Source of the DNA: Palleronia caenipelagi
GTDB taxonomy: Bacteria > Pseudomonadota > Alphaproteobacteria > Rhodobacterales > Rhodobacteraceae
Assembly (NCBI RefSeq): GCF_007004065.1
Contig: NZ_VFSV01000026.1
Span: 1-47,228, forward strand
Direction: 5' to 3'
Length of the DNA stretch: 47,228 bases
Part shown: one piece after another, positions 31,925 through 38,501 of the stretch
Layout: each line of letters begins with the position of its first letter
Numbering within the stretch: the stretch's first letter is position 1
Translations under genes and position numbers: made by a program
Notes under the pieces: generated by a model
Seen by the model: the letters and a program-made list of their open reading frames with translations, nothing else
Database searches by the model: none
What the model was told of the DNA's origin: nothing

Positions 31925-32877
31925 GCCGCTTTGCTGCCCTCGACCTGACTACGCTGCCCGCGCCGGACGCCATTGGCGTGCTGGACTTTGACGCCATCCT
32001 CGAGGCGCGCCTCGCTGAGCTGGACGCCCATCTGGCGGAGATCTTTGAGGCGCCGAAAGTGGCCGAGATCATGGCGCTGGCCCGCACCATTGCCGCGAGC
32101 CCCATGCGCTATCTCACCGAAGCCGGAGCGGCGCGGGAGCTCTACGTGGAGAACCGCATCAACGAGGCGGTGCGCTCGGTGTTTCTCGCCACGGCGCGCG
32201 GTGCCGCGCTCGACCAGATCGGCGCCAATCGCGGCGTGACCCGCAAAGTGCTCGATGACAGCGACCCCGACACTCTCGTGAGGGAGGGCGACGAGCCCTT
32301 CCGCGCCCGCATCCAGCTGGTCATCGAGGCATGGTCGCCACACGGCACCGAAGGGTCCTATGTCTATTGGGCGCTCGATGCCGATGATCGGGTGGTCGAT
32401 GTGGCGGTCTATGGGCCCAACCATGGGCTGGTGCCTGCCATTCCGCCCGCCGAGCCGAAGATGGTGATCCTGTCGAGCGAGGGGGATGGCACGGCGGATG
32501 CAGCGCTGATCGAGACCGTGTTCCGGCATTGCACGGTCGACACACGGCGCCCGGTGGCCGACAAGCTGACGGTGATCTCGGCCACGCCGGTGCCCTACGC
32601 CATCGAGGCGGTGCTGCATGTGACCACGCCCGAGGCGGCGGCGACGGCCCTTGCGGCGGCCGAGGCAGCGGTGACCGCCTTTGTCACGAACCGGATCCGC
32701 ATCGGTCGCACGCTCTACCGGACATCCATCGCCGCTGCGCTCTCGGTGGCCGGCGTGATGGATGTGGAGCTGATCGCGCCGGCCACGGATCTGGAGATCG
32801 GCCCGTTCGAGGCGCCATACTGCACGGGCACCGCCCTGTCGGCCCGATCCATCACCGGAGGCTGGCGCGATGTCTGA
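31921..32877 (+). CDS. Baseplate J-like protein
   Basis: 318 residues. Family-like parts are YLTEAGAARELYVENRINEAVRSVFLATARGAALDQIGANRGV, an RARIQLVIEAWSPHGTEGSYVYWAL core helix, and a beta-sandwich end. gpJ forms the baseplate wedge with W and I. It overlaps the gpI gene by 8 bp. Confidence 0.93.
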   Translation: MSRFAALDLTTLPAPDAIGVLDFDAILEARLAELDAHLAEIFEAPKVAEIMALARTIAASPMRYLTEAGAARELYVENRINEAVRSVFLATARGAALDQIGANRGVTRKVLDDSDPDTLVREGDEPFRARIQLVIEAWSPHGTEGSYVYWALDADDRVVDVAVYGPNHGLVPAIPPAEPKMVILSSEGDGTADAALIETVFRHCTVDTRRPVADKLTVISATPVPYAIEAVLHVTTPEAAATALAAAEAAVTAFVTNRIRIGRTLYRTSIAAALSVAGVMDVELIAPATDLEIGPFEAPYCTGTALSARSITGGWRDV

Positions 32878-33517
32878 GCCCCGTGAGACCCTCCTGCCGC
32901 CGACCGCCCCGCCGCTGGTCCAGGCGCTGGACCGGCTCGAGGAGCGGCTCTTCGGCCTGCCTGTCGACGCAATCACCAAAGACCCGCTCGCGGTCCCGGC
33001 AGGCTGGCTCGACGCGCTGGCGTGGGAGCATTCGGTCGATGTCTGGAACCCGGACTGGTCCGAGGAGACCAAGCGTCAGGTGATCGCCGTGGCGGAGGAG
33101 GTGCACCGCTATAAGGGCACACCTTACGGCATCCGGGCGGCGTTGGCCGGGCTGGGCCTTCAGTCCCGCGTGACCGAGTGGTTTGAGACCACCCCGCCGG
33201 GGCCGCGTGGCACCTTCGAGGTGACCGCTTTTTCCGGCGAGCCGCTGGTGGCCGATCAGGCGGTGTTCATCGATGCGACACTGGCCGGGCTGGTGACCAG
33301 TGTTGTCGAGCGCGCCGCCCCTGTCTCGCGCGGTTTTGCCGTGACGATCGGGGCCCGGCTGCGCCTGCGCCCGCTGGGCGTGGCTGCGGGTCTGCGCGCG
33401 CTCACCGTCACCCGCGGCGCTCTGACGCTCACGCAGGCCGCTCCGCAGCTCCGGATCGCACCGACCACCGGGGCCCATCTGAGCCCCCTCAACCGCGTAA
33501 CGGCCCGACTGGCCTGA
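32870..33517 (+). CDS. Tail protein I (baseplate)
   Basis: 215 residues. LPPTAPPLVQALDRLEERLFGLPVD at the start and YKGTPYGIRAALAGLGL in the middle match the P2 gpI family. The last 60 residues (LRLRPLGVAAGLRAL...) are a basic extension. It completes the W-J-I set. Confidence 0.9.
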   Translation: MSEPRETLLPPTAPPLVQALDRLEERLFGLPVDAITKDPLAVPAGWLDALAWEHSVDVWNPDWSEETKRQVIAVAEEVHRYKGTPYGIRAALAGLGLQSRVTEWFETTPPGPRGTFEVTAFSGEPLVADQAVFIDATLAGLVTSVVERAAPVSRGFAVTIGARLRLRPLGVAAGLRALTVTRGALTLTQAAPQLRIAPTTGAHLSPLNRVTARLA

Positions 33518-33527
33518 AGGGAGATTT

Positions 33528-34100
33528 ATGGCAGCCGACCCCTATACCCCGATCCTGACCGAAGCGGGCTTTGCCGCCGCGCTCGCCGCCGTCGATGGTG
33601 GCTTTCAAGTGGACATCACCCATGTGGCCGTCGGGGCCGCAGGCTATACGGTGGCCGTCAATGGCGCCGGTCGCAGCGCGGCCGTGGCGCTGCAGGATGA
33701 GCGCCAGCGTGTGGCCATCCAGGACGCCCGCGAGGTGGGCGGCGGTCAGACCGACATCTCCTTCGTCCTGGAGGACGACGGGACGAGCTTCTACATCCGC
33801 GAGGTGGGGTTCTACCTCGCCGATGGGACGCTCTTTGCACTGGCCTCCCATCCGACGCAGGCGCTGATGTGGAAATCCGACGCGACCCGCTCGGCGCTGG
33901 CGCTGGAGCTGGTCCTCGCCGGGGTCGATCCGGCAGCCGTGACCATCGTTGCCACGGGTCCGGCCCTGAACTTGCTGATGACAGAAGAGTTCGCCCGGCT
34001 GCTCGAAGGCCAGGCACAGCTGTCGCTAGTGGCTTTCCAGACCTGGGAGGCCTTCTACGCCGCCCATAGCATCTACCCCAACCAAGGAGGCCCGGTATGA
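33528..34100 (+). CDS. Tail-collar fibre protein, N-terminal domain type
   Basis: 190 residues resembling the phage tail-collar fibre domain (DUF3751): YTPILTEAGFAAALAAVDGGFQVDITHVAVG and SFVLEDDGTSFYIREVGFYLADGTLFALA. In P2-like phages this N-terminal part attaches the fibre to the baseplate. Here it is a free-standing short protein, so the distal fibre must come from the next genes. Start is preceded by AAGGGAG. Confidence 0.85.
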   Translation: MAADPYTPILTEAGFAAALAAVDGGFQVDITHVAVGAAGYTVAVNGAGRSAAVALQDERQRVAIQDAREVGGGQTDISFVLEDDGTSFYIREVGFYLADGTLFALASHPTQALMWKSDATRSALALELVLAGVDPAAVTIVATGPALNLLMTEEFARLLEGQAQLSLVAFQTWEAFYAAHSIYPNQGGPV

Positions 34101-34633
34101 GTACGGCCCTGCAGGATGCAATCACTGCTCTGAATACGACCCGGGACGCCTATCATGGGCTGATCGGAGAGCTGCGCGATGCGGTGCCGCAAATGTCCCG
34201 CATCTTTGACGACACCAACCCCACGGTGGCCTATCCCGGCGGCACATCGATCGCCGATGCCACCGTCACCCATAGCGCGGTCTACACCAGCAAGTTCCCC
34301 GGCCGCGCGTCGCAGATCGGCTTCGCCTGGTTCACCTGGGTGCGGCTGGATTGTCCCGAAAACCAGAACCCGCTCGCGAAACTGTTCGTGACCCGGGGCG
34401 ATGGCACGAAGCTTACCGATGAAGTGCATCTTGGCTATCAGGGCCCGACCACCGGCTCCGACGTGCTCATGTGCAACGCGGGCGGCACTGCCCTTTTTGG
34501 GCGAGATGCCACCGAGGCCAACATCACTCTCCAGCTGCGGTGCTACATGACCAGCGGGGCCGTGGGGTCTGCGGCCACGGCCTTGGTGGACAAGCTCGAA
34601 CTGCTGATCTGGGAGGTTGCCGAGAATGGATAA
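34097..34633 (+). CDS. Tail fibre-region protein
   Basis: 178 residues. A helical start (LQDAITALNTTRDAYHGLIGELRDAV) leads to a beta-rich C-terminal domain (QIGFAWFTWVRLDCPEN... TALVDKLELLIWEVAENG). GGAGG lies inside the previous gene before the ATG. A role as a distal fibre part is inferred from position and form; no family match claimed. Confidence 0.65.
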   Translation: MSTALQDAITALNTTRDAYHGLIGELRDAVPQMSRIFDDTNPTVAYPGGTSIADATVTHSAVYTSKFPGRASQIGFAWFTWVRLDCPENQNPLAKLFVTRGDGTKLTDEVHLGYQGPTTGSDVLMCNAGGTALFGRDATEANITLQLRCYMTSGAVGSAATALVDKLELLIWEVAENG

Positions 34634-35069
34634 GCGCTTACACCCTGCCGTCATCACCGCTGCGCGCGACGCAGGCCACCCGATCCGCATGATCCGGGGC
34701 GCGGAGATCACCTGGGCCGGATCCGCCCCCGATGCGGAAGCGCAGGACGCGATCCTCAGCGCCGCCACGATGGGCGACCGCAAGGACGCGGTCCGCGCCG
34801 AATGCCGGCGGCGGATCTATGCCGTGGCCTCTGCCGAAACCCAGTCCAACATGGCCATGGCGCAGGGGCAGATCGCGGCCCGCAGCGAGGCTGAGCGCAG
34901 CGCCGGGGATCGTGACATTCTCTCGGGCATCGCCGCGGCGCTCGCCTGGGTTCAGGAGATGCGCGCCGCCTATGCTGCCCTCAGCGCCGACCCTGAGGCC
35001 GATTACCGCGCGGATGGCGTCTGGCCGGAGTGCCCGCCCGAGGTGCAGGATGTGGTCGGGCGCTTCTGA
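34626..35069 (+). CDS. Possible tail fibre assembly-type protein
   Basis: 147 residues, mainly helical (AEAQDAILSAATMGDRKDAVRAECRRRIYAVASAE... IAAALAWVQEMRAAY). It overlaps its neighbours by 8 and 1 bp. The helical pattern and location resemble proteins placed after fibre genes that help their folding, but no signature motif is present. Confidence 0.55.
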   Translation: MDKRLHPAVITAARDAGHPIRMIRGAEITWAGSAPDAEAQDAILSAATMGDRKDAVRAECRRRIYAVASAETQSNMAMAQGQIAARSEAERSAGDRDILSGIAAALAWVQEMRAAYAALSADPEADYRADGVWPECPPEVQDVVGRF

Positions 35070-35941
35070 TGGCCGATGACGAGATCCTGCACCGGGCGCT
35101 GATCGATGCGGCCGGGGATGTGAACCGGCTGACCCGGAACTGGTTTGACGGGCAGCGCTATGCCAATGCGGGGCCCGCCGCCGATCTTGAGCCTCGGGTG
35201 TCGACCATCGCGACGCGATCGGGCGACACGCCGCTGGTCACGGCGCTTGATACCCTCAGCGCGGCCCTGACCCCGCCCGCATCGGTGATCGAAACGCTGC
35301 CCAATCTCGCGCTCTGGTTCGACACGTGGCGCCCAGACACGATCACGCGGTTGGGTGCGGCGGTCACAGCCATGGCGAACCTGGTCCCGGGAGGACCGGG
35401 GCTGGTCGCGGCGGCGGCGGGCGGTCCGGATTATGCCGCGTCCGGCCCGGACGGCACCCCCGGTGTGTTCTGGCCCGAGGCGCCCAACGATCTGGGACTG
35501 GTGCTGGCGAGCGATGTCAGCCTCGCCGAGCTCTTTCTGGTGGCCCGGTTTGCAGATGGGACCGTGCCGGTCTGGCCAAACTACACCGTGCTGTTCGCGA
35601 GCCACGGGGATGGGGCCGAGAGCACCGTGGTGGGCGAGAGCGGCACCTCCCGGCTGGCCGCAGGCGACGCGGCGCGGCTGATCTCGAAAGTCTCGGTGAA
35701 TGGAGGCGCGTTTGGCGCGTCCCTGCTGCCGCTGCCGGTCTCGGTGCTGCGGCTGTCGGCCAGCACGGAAAGCCTGCCGCAGATCACCTTCGGGGGGCTG
35801 GGCGTGCGGGTGGCCGGTTCGAATGCGGGCCGCTCCTGGCAGGGCGGCTGGTTTGAGCTGGCGGGCTTTAGCGCGCCGCTGAGCGCGGCGGATGCGGCGA
35901 CGGTCGAAGCCGCGCTCATCGAGAAATGGGGCGTCACCTGA
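35069..35941 (+). CDS. Lectin-like (LamG-type) tail fibre protein, copy 2
   Basis: 290 residues. An N-terminal stretch (HRALIDAAGDVNRLTRNWF... DTLSAALTPP) precedes the jelly-roll-like body: LPNLALWFDTWRPDTI, ELFLVARFADGTVPVWPNY, VSVNGGAFGASLLPLPVSVL, GRSWQGGWFELAGFSAPL, IEKWGVT. The body is related throughout to the product of 19967-20695. At the end of the fibre block it is a candidate receptor-binding protein. Confidence 0.75.
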   Translation: MADDEILHRALIDAAGDVNRLTRNWFDGQRYANAGPAADLEPRVSTIATRSGDTPLVTALDTLSAALTPPASVIETLPNLALWFDTWRPDTITRLGAAVTAMANLVPGGPGLVAAAAGGPDYAASGPDGTPGVFWPEAPNDLGLVLASDVSLAELFLVARFADGTVPVWPNYTVLFASHGDGAESTVVGESGTSRLAAGDAARLISKVSVNGGAFGASLLPLPVSVLRLSASTESLPQITFGGLGVRVAGSNAGRSWQGGWFELAGFSAPLSAADAATVEAALIEKWGVT

Positions 35942-35996
35942 TGCCACTTTGCTGCCGGTCGTCTGGCCGGTTCTGATCTCATGCAAGGAGAAAGCC

Positions 35997-37175
35997 ATGG
36001 CTTTTGCAAACTTCCACCACGGCACGCGACTGGCGGAATCCGCTGAAACGCCGGTTCTGGTCCAGGTGGCCCAGAGCGCGGTCGTGGGCCTTCTGGGCAC
36101 TGCACCTGATGCGGATGCGACAAAGTTCCCGCTGAACACGCCGGTGCTTCTGAAGGGCACGCCCACCGATGCGGCGGGGCTCGGCGATGCCGGGACGCTC
36201 AAGGACGCGGTCGATGATGTCTTCGACCAGATCGGCGCCTACACCATCGTCATCCGCGTCGAGGAGGGCGTGGACACGGCCGCGACCCTTTCGAATCTCG
36301 TGGGCGATTCCACCGCGCGGACCGGGGTGCATGCGCTGATGAAGGCCGAGGCGCAGCTGCGCATCAAGCCGCGCCTGATCGCGATCCCGGGCTTTACCAG
36401 CGGCGACGGTGTGACGGCGAACCCGGTAGTCGCTGAACTCACCGGGGTGCTGGAGGAGTTGGGCGCCGTGGCCTATGTCGACGGCCCGGATACGACCGAC
36501 GCGGATGCCATTGCCTATCGCAATCTGATCGGATCGCAGCGGGTCTATGTGGTCGATCCGAAAGTGCTGGTCTGGGACACCACGACCAACGCTTACGTGG
36601 CGCGCCCGGCCTCCGCCCGCTTTGCCGGGGTGCAGGCGCGTGTCGATACCGAACGCGGCTTCTGGCATTCGCTGTCGAACAAGCCGATCAACGGCATCGG
36701 CGGGGTGTCGCGGACGGTGACCTATGGCGCGCAGTCCGACTATCTCAACGAGAACCATGTGGGCACGATCCTGAACATGAGCTCGGGCTTCATCACCTGG
36801 GGCAACCGCTCGGCGACCAGCGACGATCTGTGGCAATTCCTGTCGGTGCGGCGCACCGCGGACTTCATCAATGAAGCCATAGAAAAGGCCTATCTGGAGT
36901 TCGTCGATCGGCCGTTCTCGAAAGCCAACCTGAAGTTCATGCTCGAAAGCGGCAATGCGGCGATGCGGAGCTTCAAGGCCTCCGGGGCGATCCTTGGCGG
37001 CAAGGTCTGGATCAATCCGGCGGAGAACGACCCGAGCGAGATGGCGGCGGGCAAGATCACGCTGTCGATGGAGTTCGAGCCGCCCGCGCCGATGGAGGAC
37101 ATCCGTTTCATCGCGCACCGCAACATCCAGTATTATCTGGAACTGACCAAGGAAGCGCTGAAGGCGGCGGCCTAA
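35997..37175 (+). CDS. Tail sheath protein (P2 gpFI family)
   Basis: 392 residues, the size of P2 FI. Typical parts are FHHGTRLAESAETP at the start, TIVIRVEEGVDTAATLSNLVG, IAIPGFTS in the middle and NLKFMLESGNAAMRSFKASGAILGG near the end. It forms the contractile outer tube. AAGGAG lies 6-10 nt before the ATG at 35997. The tube gene follows after 87 bp. Confidence 0.95.
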   Translation: MAFANFHHGTRLAESAETPVLVQVAQSAVVGLLGTAPDADATKFPLNTPVLLKGTPTDAAGLGDAGTLKDAVDDVFDQIGAYTIVIRVEEGVDTAATLSNLVGDSTARTGVHALMKAEAQLRIKPRLIAIPGFTSGDGVTANPVVAELTGVLEELGAVAYVDGPDTTDADAIAYRNLIGSQRVYVVDPKVLVWDTTTNAYVARPASARFAGVQARVDTERGFWHSLSNKPINGIGGVSRTVTYGAQSDYLNENHVGTILNMSSGFITWGNRSATSDDLWQFLSVRRTADFINEAIEKAYLEFVDRPFSKANLKFMLESGNAAMRSFKASGAILGGKVWINPAENDPSEMAAGKITLSMEFEPPAPMEDIRFIAHRNIQYYLELTKEALKAAA

Positions 37176-37262
37176 GTCCGACTGCCCCCGGCGACCGAAT
37201 AGCCCGAATGCGTCGAAGGTCGCGTTCGGGCCGCAACATCGCGCTGACAAGGAGTAACAGCC

Positions 37263-37769
37263 ATGAAATCCACCCCCGCCTATATCCTGCGCCGCTGCGC
37301 GTTCTGGGCCGACGAGGACGTAAAGGTCGGGCAGGTCGAAAGCCTAACGGTGCCGCTGCCAAAAGAGAAAACCGAAGAGATCCGCAATGCCGGTATGATC
37401 AAATCCCGCAAGGTGGTCCTGGGATACGAGATGGAGGATCTCGACTTCACGATGACTGCGTTCGATCCGGCAACGCTGAAGCTCATGACCGGACGCCCGG
37501 GCAGCGAGCATGTCTACTACGCTACCGGGGCGTTCGTGGACGAAGACGGCACCACCCATTCCGCCGAGCTCTATCTTCGGGGCCGGTTGTCGGCGCTCGA
37601 CAACATGGAGTGGAAGGAGGGCGACAAGGCCACGCTGAAATGCACGGTCGTAACCCACTACTGCAAGCTCGAGATCGACGGCGCGCCGATCTTCGAGATC
37701 GACGACTTCGACTATTCGGTCGGCGGTGTCAGCCAGACCGGCGACATCCGCGCCGCGCTGTTGCTCTGA
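37263..37769 (+). CDS. Tail tube protein (P2 gpFII family)
   Basis: 168 residues with P2 FII features: ESLTVPLPKEKTEEIRNAGMI, KVVLGYEMEDLDFTMTAFDP, and HYCKLEIDGAPIFEIDDFDYSVGG. It forms the rigid inner tube. AAGGAG precedes the ATG. It is followed by the tail chaperone gene, as in P2 (FI-FII-E). Confidence 0.94.
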   Translation: MKSTPAYILRRCAFWADEDVKVGQVESLTVPLPKEKTEEIRNAGMIKSRKVVLGYEMEDLDFTMTAFDPATLKLMTGRPGSEHVYYATGAFVDEDGTTHSAELYLRGRLSALDNMEWKEGDKATLKCTVVTHYCKLEIDGAPIFEIDDFDYSVGGVSQTGDIRAALLL

Positions 37770-37783
37770 GGGGAGGCCCGATC

Positions 37784-38065
37784 ATGGACTTCCCCATTGA
37801 ACTGACCCTGAAGCGCCCGGTCTCCTTCGAAGGGCGGACCATCGACAAGCTGGTCTTCGACGAGCCGGATCTCGGGACCAGCATCGCGGTCGAAGAGGCC
37901 GGCACCCCGGCCTTGCAAACGGCCGTGCTGCTGGCGGGCATGGCCGGGGTCGAGAAGGCGCTGATTCTGAAAGTCAAGGAAAGCGATTTCCGCGAGATCC
38001 GCCGGACAGTGCTGGTGCCCTACAACGCCCATGTCGCGGCGGAGGCGGAGGCGGGAAACGACTGA
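37784..38065 (+). CDS. Tail assembly chaperone gpE-like (unshifted product)
   Basis: 93 residues: beta-rich start (FPIELTLKRPVSFEGRTIDKLVFDEPDLG) and a helix (ALQTAVLLAGMAGVEKALILKVKESDF). Size and order (tube, E, tape measure) match P2 gpE of 91 residues. GGGGAGG precedes the ATG. The last codons contain the GGGAAAC slip site that makes the longer E+E' product. Confidence 0.88.
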   Translation: MDFPIELTLKRPVSFEGRTIDKLVFDEPDLGTSIAVEEAGTPALQTAVLLAGMAGVEKALILKVKESDFREIRRTVLVPYNAHVAAEAEAGND

Positions 38066-38229
38066 GCGGCGCGAAAGCGGCAAAGGATCTGCGCTTTGCC
38101 GCCGCCTTCGTCGCCCGCACTCTGACCACACCGCTGCCCGATGTGCTGGCCATGAAGGTCAGCGCCTTCGGGCACTGGTACGAAGTGGCACGGGAGCTGC
38201 AAGAGGCGCTCCAGCCGCGGCGGGCGTGA
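37784..38229 (+). CDS. Tail assembly chaperone gpE+E' made by -1 frameshift
   Basis: At 38053-38059 the heptamer G-GGA-AAC is in the correct phase for a -1 slip, ten bases before the E stop ends (38065). After the slip the frame continues LSGAKAAKDLRFAAAFVARTL... to the TGA at 38227-38229, giving about 148 residues (P2 E+E' is 142). The extension is helical and protein-like (MKVSAFGHWYEVARELQEAL) and has no own start codon. A 9-bp stem-loop GCGGCAAAG/CTTTGCCGC lies at 38077-38102. The minority fusion is expected to chaperone the tape measure. Confidence 0.85.
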
Positions 38230-38231
38230 GC

Positions 38232-38450
38232 TCAGTCTTTCGAGGCCCAGCGCTGGAAGGCGTTATAGCCATGCCGGGGACCTGACCGGCTCGGGCTGCT
38301 GTCATAGGTCAGCGCCCGGTAGGCGAGGATCAGCAGCGCCGCAAAGCCTAAGGCACCCCAGATCCCGCCGCCCATCACACCCACGAAGACCGTCGCCGCA
38401 ATCGCGGCGGCGATCAGCAGGACGGCAAAGATCATCGCGAAGACTTCCAT
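38232..38450 (-). CDS. Small membrane protein encoded antisense within the tail operon
   Basis: 72 residues with two hydrophobic helices (FAMIFAVLLIAAAIAATVFVGVM and IWGALGFAALLILAYRAL) and a polar tail. It fills the gap between the tail chaperone and the tape measure on the opposite strand. The plus strand there has no phage gene, so this is not a shadow. Met6 (38435) has GGAAG 8 nt upstream and may be the true start. It may be a moron expressed in the lysogen. Confidence 0.6.
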   Translation of the reverse strand: MEVFAMIFAVLLIAAAIAATVFVGVMGGGIWGALGFAALLILAYRALTYDSSPSRSGPRHGYNAFQRWASKD

Positions 38451-38501
38451 CTTTCAAAGATAAGCCCTCCCCCTCCCGTAATCAACCTGAGCGTGCTCCC
38501 C

